From contig OX246690.1 in the NCBI GenBank assembly GCA_945909635.1, positions 3,224,001 to 3,288,000 of the forward strand: a DNA stretch of 64,000 nt. The letters run 5' to 3'. Position 1 is the first letter of the stretch. The number at the start of each line of letters is the position of its first letter. This document shows positions 7,727 to 15,791 of this stretch, one piece after another. The position numbers and the translations under genes are program-made. Origin of the DNA: Clostridioides difficile_A (GTDB lineage: Bacteria > Bacillota > Clostridia > Peptostreptococcales > Peptostreptococcaceae). A model generated the notes under the pieces. The model was not told where the DNA came from and ran no database searches. It saw nothing but the letters and a program-made list of their open reading frames with translations.

Positions 7727-10138
7727 TTATTTTCCTAAAAGACTATTTAATTCATTAAAAGCACTTTCATTTCCATTTCCACCAACTCTAATAGGAGTTT
7801 CTATTTTCTTAGATTTAAGAACATTCTTTTGACTTTCATCTAATTTATTTCCAACTAGAACTACTGGTGAATTAGTTTTAGCACCTAATGCTCCTACTGC
7901 TAGTCCATCTATTAAGTCACCTTGACTTTTTGAACCATCTTTAACAACAAAAGCATATTTTAAATCTGAATTAGTGTAGAATTTGTCTATTATCTTAGCA
8001 TTAGTTTCATTTCTATTACTTCCTGCAAGTCTTGTTGGATTTGAAAGCTTACTTTCTAAGTTTGATGATAAAGTAGCTGTACCACCAATTATATAAGATT
8101 TAGTTATTTTTGATGAATTTAAAAACTCATCAGCACCTTGTAACTCACTCTTTTCATTAGTAAGTATTATTGGCATATCGTTATCAGCAGCTGCTGCACC
8201 AATACTTATTGCATCTGCAAGTCCATTAACACCATTTGCCACTGCAACTTGTGAAACAGATTTTATACTGTTTAGTTTTTCAGCTAAAGATATACTAGTC
8301 TTGTATCTATCACTACCTGAAATTCTTTCTACTGATATACCCATATTGCTAAGTTGAGTTTGTACATTCTTACTTAAAGAATTCTCTCCACCTATTAGAT
8401 AAACCTTTTTAGTTCCTAATCTTTGTAATTCTGATTTAGTTTTTGAATCTAAGTTATCTTTTCCTGTTAAAAGGATTGGAGAATCAATTGCTGCTGTAAA
8501 TGGTGTAGCTGTTAAAGCATCCACTATTGCATTTCCATTTACTAGTACTGCATTTTGAGAAGAAGTCCATCCTTTTTGACTAACTTTAACTGCTGTTTCA
8601 TATCTGTCTGCTCCAGTTAAAGATTCTCCTGAAGTAGCCTGTCCAGAAGATGTTTTTGTTATAGCTTTTATAACAAAGTTGCAAGGAGAAAATTCACTGT
8701 ATGTATTTATATCTTCAAATTTATTGTTTTGAAGTATGTAACTTTCACCTAAGTTTGCTTTAGCTTCATATAGATAGTATCCATCTATGTTAGTTTCATA
8801 TGCTAAAGTTGATTTTTCTCTATTAGGATTTGCTGTGTTATCTATAACTACTACTATTGCACCTTTCCCTTTTGGAAGGTTATAAGAGTTAGTAGACACA
8901 TTTATGTATCCAGAGTATGATACTGTTCCATTTGCAAGTTTTGTCATTGAGTTGTTTTGAGGAACTCCATTTACTACTGGTGCATAATATACTTCGTATT
9001 TTGCTCCTACAGAATCTGTTTCAAACATAACTGAGTCAAGCTTTTCAGAGTCTCTGCTGAAATCAAATACATTTGCTGCTGTTATTTTATTTGACATTAT
9101 CTTACTAAGACCAGCATATTCAAGTTGATACATTTTTTTGTCACTGTCTGGTTTTGATACTGATTTCATTGCATAATTATCTGTATCTGTTAAAATAGTT
9201 TTGTCTTCATAAGAAATCCAGAAGAATCCTTTCATAGAATTGAATTCTCCCCAGCTACTTTTTACTAACCAAGCTCCATTTGATTCTGGCTTAACATCAG
9301 AAGCAAAGTTATCTTTTGAATAATTGTCATCCCATCCTACTATAGCTACAGCATGATTTAAAGGTGCTCTCTTATTTGTACAATTATATGCTGTTTCATC
9401 TTTATTAAAATATGTTGAATAATGTGCATATCCTGATGTAACAGAACCGTATTGCATTATAGCATTTTTTACAGTTTCTTTATCTTTACCAAGACGAATA
9501 ACATCTGTTACATTAAATTGAGTTGGTGCAGTATCCATATTTGAAGGTCTAGTTGCACCTTGTTCTTCAGATTTAAGATTATATGGTATATCTTTTTCTA
9601 ATTTAGGTCCTGCCCATGCAGTCAAATATCCTATAGCTGTTACATTTGAGCTACCTGACATATCATCTAAATTCCATCCATACGTTCCACCAGTTGACCA
9701 CCATCTAAAGTGTTCTTCTGAAAGGTCATAAGTTCCATAACCTTTTAACTTTAAGTATGATTCTAAAGTTGACATACTAGAAAATGCCCAGCATGTATTA
9801 AGATTTCCTTGATTTTTTGCTGGTGTAGTCAATCCTAAGTTTATTGGATTGTACGATGCACTCGCTTTGTATGATGATGGAAGAGTGCTTCTTCCCTTGT
9901 TTTGAAGTATTGTACCTTCCATTTCATGTGGAACTGGTATTACTCCATTATATTTTGCTGTGTCTCCGTTTTTGACATCTTCTAGATATTGAAGATACGC
10001 TTCAGAGTATTCTGCAGTTTCTACTCCATCTAGTGTTTTATTGTTTTCTGCTGATACAGGTACTGTTGACACTATTAAAAAGCAAACTGTCAACAATGCC
10101 AGTAGCTTTGACAATTTTTTTGATTTGTGCTTTCTCAT
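7727..10138 (-). CDS. cwp84: Cell wall cysteine protease Cwp84 (SlpA-maturing C1A peptidase)
   Basis: An 803-residue secreted papain-family protease that cuts the SlpA precursor into its low- and high-molecular-weight subunits. Signal peptide to residue 30, a propeptide, then the C1A domain at about 95-340 with catalytic Cys116 (NQGNLNTCWAFSS), His262 (LNHAVAIVGWDD) and Asn287 (SNGAWLVKSSWG), the same positions described for Cwp84. A lectin-like region fills about 350-495. Three CWB2 domains at about 505-803 attach it to the wall. The ATG at 10138 follows GGGGG. It is separated from cwp66 by the oppositely oriented gtrA-like gene, so it has its own promoter in 10139-10355. Confidence 0.96.
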   Translation of the reverse strand: MRKHKSKKLSKLLALLTVCFLIVSTVPVSAENNKTLDGVETAEYSEAYLQYLEDVKNGDTAKYNGVIPVPHEMEGTILQNKGRSTLPSSYKASASYNPINLGLTTPAKNQGNLNTCWAFSSMSTLESYLKLKGYGTYDLSEEHFRWWSTGGTYGWNLDDMSGSSNVTAIGYLTAWAGPKLEKDIPYNLKSEEQGATRPSNMDTAPTQFNVTDVIRLGKDKETVKNAIMQYGSVTSGYAHYSTYFNKDETAYNCTNKRAPLNHAVAIVGWDDNYSKDNFASDVKPESNGAWLVKSSWGEFNSMKGFFWISYEDKTILTDTDNYAMKSVSKPDSDKKMYQLEYAGLSKIMSNKITAANVFDFSRDSEKLDSVMFETDSVGAKYEVYYAPVVNGVPQNNSMTKLANGTVSYSGYINVSTNSYNLPKGKGAIVVVIDNTANPNREKSTLAYETNIDGYYLYEAKANLGESYILQNNKFEDINTYSEFSPCNFVIKAITKTSSGQATSGESLTGADRYETAVKVSQKGWTSSQNAVLVNGNAIVDALTATPFTAAIDSPILLTGKDNLDSKTKSELQRLGTKKVYLIGGENSLSKNVQTQLSNMGISVERISGSDRYKTSISLAEKLNSIKSVSQVAVANGVNGLADAISIGAAAADNDMPIILTNEKSELQGADEFLNSSKITKSYIIGGTATLSSNLESKLSNPTRLAGSNRNETNAKIIDKFYTNSDLKYAFVVKDGSKSQGDLIDGLAVGALGAKTNSPVVLVGNKLDESQKNVLKSKKIETPIRVGGNGNESAFNELNSLLGK

Positions 10139-10370
10139 ATTTACCCCCTTGTATGTATTTAATTTTTATTATATCAGATTTCTAAATCGAGGTCATATTT
10201 TATTTTGATAAAATATGGATTATAAGTGCATATTAATTGTATAGCGCTATAATTTTGTTTTTTATGATATTTTATAATGTATTGATTTTATTAATTAATG
10301 GATATGTTATACTAAAGTATGTTAGAATCTTAAAGAATGGTTATATCTGATTAGTTTGGGAGGGTTATAT

Positions 10371-10766
10371 TTGATTTTAAAAAAACATAAAGAGACAATA
10401 TTATATTTATTTTTTGGAGCATTTACTACCCTTGTAAATATAGTTTCTTATTTATTTTTTACTAGAGTTATTTTATTTAATTTTATGATTGCAAATGCTC
10501 TAGCATGGATTCTTGCTGTTTTATTTGCTTATGTTACTAATAAGTTTTTTGTGTTTGAAAGCAGAAGAGTTGAGTTAAAATTTTTATTTAAGGAGTTTTT
10601 GTTTTTTGTTAGTTTTAGGTTGATTTCTGGTATTATAGAAATGGTTATTATGTATATAATGATTGATTTACTTTTTGTAAATGATGTTATAGTGAAGATT
10701 TTTACTAATATAGTTGTTATAATTCTAAATTATTTATTTAGTAAGATGATAATTTTTAGAAAGTAA
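10371..10766 (+). CDS. GtrA family small membrane protein
   Basis: A 131-residue protein with four hydrophobic helices and the family motif 'NALAWILAVLFAYVTNKFFVF', typical of GtrA-like proteins that help move polyprenyl-phosphate sugars across the membrane. Start chosen at TTG 10371: GGGAGGG ends six bases before it, whereas the more upstream TTG at 10356 overlaps the ribosome site. It is the only plus-strand gene inside the cwp block and is divergent from cwp84. It probably supports glycosylation of a surface polymer; no glycosyltransferase partner is adjacent. Confidence 0.85.
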   Translation: MILKKHKETILYLFFGAFTTLVNIVSYLFFTRVILFNFMIANALAWILAVLFAYVTNKFFVFESRRVELKFLFKEFLFFVSFRLISGIIEMVIMYIMIDLLFVNDVIVKIFTNIVVIILNYLFSKMIIFRK

Positions 10767-10799
10767 AAAGTAGACTACTATAAATAGTAATCTACTTTT
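10765..10799. terminator. Bidirectional terminator between gtrA-like gene and cwp66
   Basis: Inverted repeat AAAAAGTAGACTACTA / TAGTAATCTACTTTT (one mismatch) with A and T flanks, between two convergent genes. Confidence 0.8.
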
Positions 10800-10817
10800 A
10801 AAAATTTTATTTACACC

Positions 10818-12650
10818 TTAAAATCCATCATCAGTTACATTTGATCTTCCCCATCTAGTAACTTTATTAGTTGAAGTATTTATTTCAACTACTTCTATAT
10901 ATGACCCATTTTTAGCCTTTTCTACAAATGAACCATCTGATCTTGATGCCAAGTCCCAATTTCTCACACTAATTTTTTCTCCTACATACATAGCAGAAGG
11001 TTTATCTTCTACAACTCTATAATAAATCTTATATCTTGAATTCTTAGGCTCACTAGATATTGTCACCCTAACATGGTCTTTTTCAGGTATTGAACAAGGT
11101 TTTGTACTAACAGACAATCCACGTGCTCTTTCATCATTATATTCAGTATCATTAGTTGTTGGTTTCTTCCCACTAATTGCAGGTTGTTCATTACCATTTA
11201 CTAAATCAATTTTTCCAGAATTTTTTACTACAACACCTGGTGCATTATTTGATATTTTCGTTATATCTCCATCATTTTCTATATATACATCTTTAGCATC
11301 AGAGTCTATAGTTATAATCCATATATCCCCATCACTTGTATTCTCTATTTTACATCCATTTTTAGAATAAATATCTATACCTTGTATACTACCTTCATTA
11401 ATTAAAGTACCTTTCTTTATATTATCTATTCTAATATCATCTGAGATTTCTCCAAAATTCTTTACATCTCCATTAGGCATGTCTATAGTTATAGATTTTT
11501 TGAATACTCCATCAAATTCTATAGTTATAGCCTTATTTGTTTCTATCTTAAATGAATCACTTATACTAGTATCTTTCTCTGGCTCAAATATTATTACATC
11601 ATTTGCATCAGCCTTTTTAATAGCAACATTTAACTCATCAATAGTTTCTACAGTATATTTAGTCTTCTCTTGCATGTCTATTATGCTTTTTACAGCATCT
11701 TCATTCCCTAAACCACCAATTTGAGTAACTTTATCTATAATCTTAGTATTTAAAATCTCTTTTTGTGTAGTATCAAGTTTATTTCCAGCTAAAATTATCG
11801 GAGAACTATTTTTTGCAGCTAATACTCCTACTGCCAAAGAATCTATTAAATCATTCTTATTCTTTGTACCATCTTTTGTAACATAAATATTTTTTATATC
11901 AGTATTTTTATAGAATTCTTCTATAATCTTTGCATTTGTCTCACTTCTACTCTCTCCTGCTATTCTTGTAGCATTTGGTAAACTTCTTTCTACAGAATTA
12001 GAAATAGAATATGTCCCACCTATTACATATGAATTTTTGATATCTTTACTATCTATAAAATTATTTGCTACTTCAATTCCATCATTTGAATCAGAAAGTA
12101 TTATTGGCATATTTTCTTGAGCTGCTATAGCTCCAACACTTACAGCATCAGCAAGTCCTTTTTCTCCATTTACCACAACTATTTTAGATATAGAATTTTC
12201 CTTATCTAATTTTTCTGCTAACTTTAAAGAAGTTTCATATCTACTACTCCCAGATATTCTTTCAAAGTTTATATTATCTGCATCTAATTGCTTTTCAACA
12301 TTTGAACCTATTGCAATTGGGCCACCTATCAAATATACATTTTTTACACCAAGTCTTTTTAATTCTGCTTTTGTTCTACTATCCAGTTTATTGCTTTGAG
12401 TTAATAATATAGGTGCATTTTTTGCTTTTGCAAATGGAGTAGCTGATAAAGCATCTGCTATTGAATTATCATTTACTAATATAGCATTATCAGACTTTGT
12501 CCATCCAGCTTGACTTATCTTTATAGCAGTTTCCCATCTACCAGAACCTGTTAGCGTATCCTTGGTCGACGCATTAGATGTATTTCCATACAATGTAACA
12601 GATAAAAATGTTATAGTTAATAATGACACTATCTTTTTTGATATTTTCAT
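10818..12650 (-). CDS. cwp66: Cell surface protein Cwp66 (adhesin) with three CWB2 domains
   Basis: A 610-residue secreted protein described in C. difficile as a heat-inducible adhesin. Signal peptide to about residue 27, three CWB2 domains at about 33-325, then a variable C-terminal half. Residues about 335-490 are strand-rich repeats related to those of Cwp5 (VIIFEPEKDTS; ITIDMPNGDVKN). The last 100 residues form a separate beta-type domain without a recognised motif. Cwp66 is one of the most variable genes of the S-layer cassette, so the C-terminus may mark the cassette type. The ATG at 12650 follows TAGGAGG. It begins 32 bases after the LmbE-like gene and is probably co-transcribed with it. 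Confidence 0.92.
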   Translation of the reverse strand: MKISKKIVSLLTITFLSVTLYGNTSNASTKDTLTGSGRWETAIKISQAGWTKSDNAILVNDNSIADALSATPFAKAKNAPILLTQSNKLDSRTKAELKRLGVKNVYLIGGPIAIGSNVEKQLDADNINFERISGSSRYETSLKLAEKLDKENSISKIVVVNGEKGLADAVSVGAIAAQENMPIILSDSNDGIEVANNFIDSKDIKNSYVIGGTYSISNSVERSLPNATRIAGESRSETNAKIIEEFYKNTDIKNIYVTKDGTKNKNDLIDSLAVGVLAAKNSSPIILAGNKLDTTQKEILNTKIIDKVTQIGGLGNEDAVKSIIDMQEKTKYTVETIDELNVAIKKADANDVIIFEPEKDTSISDSFKIETNKAITIEFDGVFKKSITIDMPNGDVKNFGEISDDIRIDNIKKGTLINEGSIQGIDIYSKNGCKIENTSDGDIWIITIDSDAKDVYIENDGDITKISNNAPGVVVKNSGKIDLVNGNEQPAISGKKPTTNDTEYNDERARGLSVSTKPCSIPEKDHVRVTISSEPKNSRYKIYYRVVEDKPSAMYVGEKISVRNWDLASRSDGSFVEKAKNGSYIEVVEINTSTNKVTRWGRSNVTDDGF

Positions 12651-12682
12651 TAATTATTACCTCCTAATTCTTTAATAATATT

Positions 12683-13390
12683 TTATGGAGCATGTACATA
12701 CTGTATTTTACTTGTAGCTAGTTCATCAAAGTGGGATTTTACTGAATGGTACCCTATAGCGTAATGACCACTTTCTGGATTCCATTTCTTATATGAATTC
12801 ATTGCACTTAATAACTTCTCTTCTTGGCTAGGTAATACCTCCCATACTTCTACATTTGGATTAACTTTTTTAAAATCAATGTAGTCATATGGTTCTACAT
12901 AAAATCTTAAGTCTTTTATTTTACCTTCTTTATACAATTCTAAAGCTGCTTCCCCTAATGCTCTATGGTCCTCATGTATTCCACTAGCTTTAAATGGAGT
13001 AACTGTTTTTACTTTCGCATCTGGATATTCTTTTAGATACTTAAGAATTATTTCTCTTGCTTTTTCTTTATTTAGCTCACCATCATGAGCTCTATTATCT
13101 TCTATATGTATATTACTTTCTTTTACACCCATTGCTTCACAACTATCTTTGAATTCTTCATCTCTATTTTTTGAAAATTCACTTTCTGATAGAGAATACT
13201 TATGCACATCTTTAATATGATATGAACATGCTCCTCCATCATCTAGAACTTTTCTTATTATTGATTTACTGCCATCTGTACACAAAATTACGTGTGTATC
13301 ACTTTTTTCAACGTGCTCAATTATGGCACTACCCATACTTAAAGTTTCATCATCTTGATGTGGTGTAAAAAATAAAGTTGCATCTACCAC
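12683..13390 (-). CDS. LmbE/PIG-L family deacetylase-like protein
   Basis: A 235-residue cytoplasmic-type protein (no signal peptide) of the GlcNAc-PI / LmbE N-deacetylase family (PF02585). The zinc-binding motif appears as TPHQDDETLSMGS near the N-terminus and the second ligand region as IHEDHRALGEAALELY. These enzymes remove acetyl groups from GlcNAc-containing substrates. The GTG at 13390 is eight bases behind AGGAGG. The gene is conserved between cwp2 and cwp66 in C. difficile cassettes; its substrate is not known to me. It probably starts the transcript that also carries cwp66. Confidence 0.85.
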   Translation of the reverse strand: MVDATLFFTPHQDDETLSMGSAIIEHVEKSDTHVILCTDGSKSIIRKVLDDGGACSYHIKDVHKYSLSESEFSKNRDEEFKDSCEAMGVKESNIHIEDNRAHDGELNKEKAREIILKYLKEYPDAKVKTVTPFKASGIHEDHRALGEAALELYKEGKIKDLRFYVEPYDYIDFKKVNPNVEVWEVLPSQEEKLLSAMNSYKKWNPESGHYAIGYHSVKSHFDELATSKIQYVHAP

Positions 13391-13448
13391 TACTATATCC
13401 TCCTATTTCATAAAATGTTATAATCTACAATAAATAACTAAACTGTAG

Positions 13449-13478
13449 AAAAAGATTCCTATATATTAAGGAATCTTC
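13449..13478 (-). terminator. cwp2 terminator
   Basis: Stem AAGATTCCT / AGGAATCTT followed on the minus strand by TTTTTC, 17 bases past the cwp2 stop. Confidence 0.8.
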
Positions 13479-13494
13479 TCCACAGTATAGATTA

Positions 13495-15366
13495 TTACCA
13501 ACCTAGTATTTTAGCTATCTTTTGTATTACTGTCAATTCAACCCCATTACCTATTTGAGTTACTTCTGCACCAAGATTTAATTTTTTATCAAGAGCACTT
13601 TTTTGTGAATCTGTTATATCATTTTTAGCTAGAAGTATTGGTCCTTTTCCTGCTGCTAAAGGACCTGCTGCTAATGCATCCACTAGCATACCATTATTTC
13701 CATATCCATCTTTTGCTATATATATTTTATCTAATTTATCATAATATGTTTCTATGACTTTTGCATTAGTATCGTGTCTTGTTTCTCCTTCAACTCTTTG
13801 AACCTTTCTATCTTTATCAATATCAATAAGTTGATTTTCAATTTGACTAGATACATTGTTAGAACCACCAACTATACCAATCTCTTTTCCATCCATCAAT
13901 TTGATAGCTTCTGCTGAGAGATCATTCCAGCCATTTACTATTATAGGAGCCTTAAGTTCAGCAGCTTTTGCAGCTATACTCATAGCATCAGCTTCACCTT
14001 TCGCACCTACTACAAATGCATCTTTAAAAGAACCCATAGCTTTTGCTACTGCTACAGAAGTTGTATGTCTATCATCTCCAGCTAGTCTTTCAACATTTTT
14101 AGTTACTGATTCTAATTGCTTTTTAGCTGTATTTGATACTGCTGATTCTCCTCCAACTATATATATTTTAGCTGATGGACTTTTCTTAATTATATCTTTT
14201 ATATAGTCTAAAGTTACTTTTGGTATTTCATTATCAGATGCTAATAATATAGGTGCCTTTTTAGATTGAGCTAGTGGTGTAGCTGCTAATCCATCAACTA
14301 GTTTATTTGAATTAACTATAACTACATTGTCAGTATATTTTGTTTGTTTTGCTATAGCTACAGCAGTTGCATATCTATCATCTCCAGCTATCAATTTAAC
14401 TTTTGAATTTCCTTCTAATGCAGATTTAGCATCTTTTAAATCCTTCTCATTAGTACTTTCTACAGTAAGCTCTATAGCTTTTCCAGATGCATCAGTATAC
14501 TTAACAGTAAATTTATATTTTCCTGTTTCTGAATCTTTTGCTGAAATATCACTAATTGATTTTGATGTGCCATTTACTACCATATTACCTTTAACAGTTA
14601 ATCTATATCCATCATATAAATCTTGTGGTGAAACTGTATTTAGGTCACTATTTTTTATAGTTATTTCAGCTAATTTAACATCAGCTATGTCTTTAGTTCC
14701 TGCTAAACCTAACTTATTTATTTTATTTACTTTAAATCCTTCTACAGATGGGTCTAAGTTTGTTCCAGTTGAATCAACTGGATTTGCTACTAAATCAATT
14801 TTTTCATCGCCAATACTTACCTCTATAGTTTTAGAAGTTATTGTTTCTTTTTTATCCCTTAAAGTTATAACTAGTTTGTCTTTAGCACTATCATATGAAG
14901 CCTTTACATCTGCAACTCCATAAATTCCATTAGTTTCAGTTTTAGCTTTTTCTGTTATAGAATTAGCTTCAGCTGAAAGGTCTGCTGAGTTTTCATATTT
15001 TTCAATTGCTTCAGCAACTACTTCATTAGCACTGTTTGTTGTATGCCCTTTATCTGTTATAGTTACTAGAAGTTCTTTATTTTCTCCCAAGGCATTTACT
15101 AATTTTTCTAATTCATCTATGTTAGTTATTATTTTTAACTGTGATGAAGTTTCACCAACTTTTATTTCATATATTGGTTGTCCAACTTGAGAACCTCCAG
15201 TGTACTTTTGAGACATTAAGTCTCTAACTTTTGAAACTAATTCTGTAGCTTCTTTTTTAGTTATTGTTTCTTTTTTTACCTGTGTAGTTTCTGCAGCAAA
15301 AATTGGAGCTACTGATGTACTTATCATTGCAGCTGCCATAACTATAGAAAGATTTTTTCTATTCAT
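13495..15366 (-). CDS. cwp2: Cell wall protein Cwp2
   Basis: A 623-residue secreted protein built like SlpA: signal peptide to about residue 25 (PIFAA), a surface-exposed N-terminal region (about 26-315) and three C-terminal CWB2 domains (about 320-623, starting LIAGDDRYATAVAIAKQ). Unlike SlpA no cleavage is known. Cwp2 is a minor S-layer component with a proposed role in adhesion. The ATG at 15366 follows AGGGGG. A strong promoter lies at 15420-15448 and a terminator follows at 13449-13478, so it is a single-gene transcript. Upstream at 15524-15540 a TGTTAC-N5-TGTATA matches the WalR consensus at 11 of 12 positions. Confidence 0.94.
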   Translation of the reverse strand: MNRKNLSIVMAAAMISTSVAPIFAAETTQVKKETITKKEATELVSKVRDLMSQKYTGGSQVGQPIYEIKVGETSSQLKIITNIDELEKLVNALGENKELLVTITDKGHTTNSANEVVAEAIEKYENSADLSAEANSITEKAKTETNGIYGVADVKASYDSAKDKLVITLRDKKETITSKTIEVSIGDEKIDLVANPVDSTGTNLDPSVEGFKVNKINKLGLAGTKDIADVKLAEITIKNSDLNTVSPQDLYDGYRLTVKGNMVVNGTSKSISDISAKDSETGKYKFTVKYTDASGKAIELTVESTNEKDLKDAKSALEGNSKVKLIAGDDRYATAVAIAKQTKYTDNVVIVNSNKLVDGLAATPLAQSKKAPILLASDNEIPKVTLDYIKDIIKKSPSAKIYIVGGESAVSNTAKKQLESVTKNVERLAGDDRHTTSVAVAKAMGSFKDAFVVGAKGEADAMSIAAKAAELKAPIIVNGWNDLSAEAIKLMDGKEIGIVGGSNNVSSQIENQLIDIDKDRKVQRVEGETRHDTNAKVIETYYDKLDKIYIAKDGYGNNGMLVDALAAGPLAAGKGPILLAKNDITDSQKSALDKKLNLGAEVTQIGNGVELTVIQKIAKILGW

Positions 15367-15419
15367 AGTATTTTCCCCCTAAAAAATTCAATTTTTCATC
15401 ATTTTTTCCTTATTTACCA

Positions 15420-15448
15420 ATTATAATATATATTTGATATTATTTCAA
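15420..15448 (-). promoter_or_regulatory. cwp2 sigma-A promoter
   Basis: TTGAAA (15443-15448), 17-base spacer, TATAAT (15420-15425) on the minus strand. It gives a leader of about 45 bases. Confidence 0.8.
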
Positions 15449-15578
15449 TAAATAGGCTATATTGTAATAATTAACCATTTAGTATGAAATTCTTTTTTAT
15501 ACTTTATTTTTTAAACATTTATGTATACAAAAAAGTAACAAAATTGTAATTTTTTTTTATAATCCAGTTTATAACTAA

Positions 15579-15692
15579 TAGACTTTTCATCTTCTTTATA
15601 GTATAATATTAAATGGAAGAAAGAAATTTCAAGCATCTCTTTTTTCCGTATTTCTCACACAGAAAAAGAAGCTGATTTTCAGCTTCTTTTTC
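15579..15692 (+). ncRNA. Candidate small RNA B, between cwp2 and secA2, with its own promoter and terminator
   Basis: On the plus strand, opposite to the neighbouring genes, TAGACT (15579-15584) and TATAAT (15602-15607) are 17 bases apart. A transcript starting near 15614 would end at the 13-bp hairpin AAAAAGAAGCTGA / TCAGCTTCTTTTT (15663-15691), giving about 80 nt. No ORF is convincing. It shares with candidate A the box TTTATAGTATAAT, then CATCTCTTT..., and GTATTTCTCACA just before the hairpin; the hairpin sequences themselves differ. The TATTTCTCACA at 15649-15659 is complementary to the predicted slpA mRNA 5' end. The hairpin may also end secA2 transcripts from the other side. It is not verified that an RNA is made. 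Confidence 0.55.
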
Positions 15693-15791
15693 ATTTATAT
15701 GAATTTACTAATTTAATTATAATCTTATCATATATAAATCAAAATACTTATTATTACCTATTTTTAATGAAGTTAATCTAAGTTATCATTT

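Noticed and set aside
13856..14923. Long plus-strand reading frames opposite cwp2 (13856-14206 and 14327-14923), and the 555-base one opposite tgt (38521-39075)
   Set aside because: They are antisense shadows of real genes with no ribosome site, no recognisable domain and odd Ser/Phe/Leu-rich composition.
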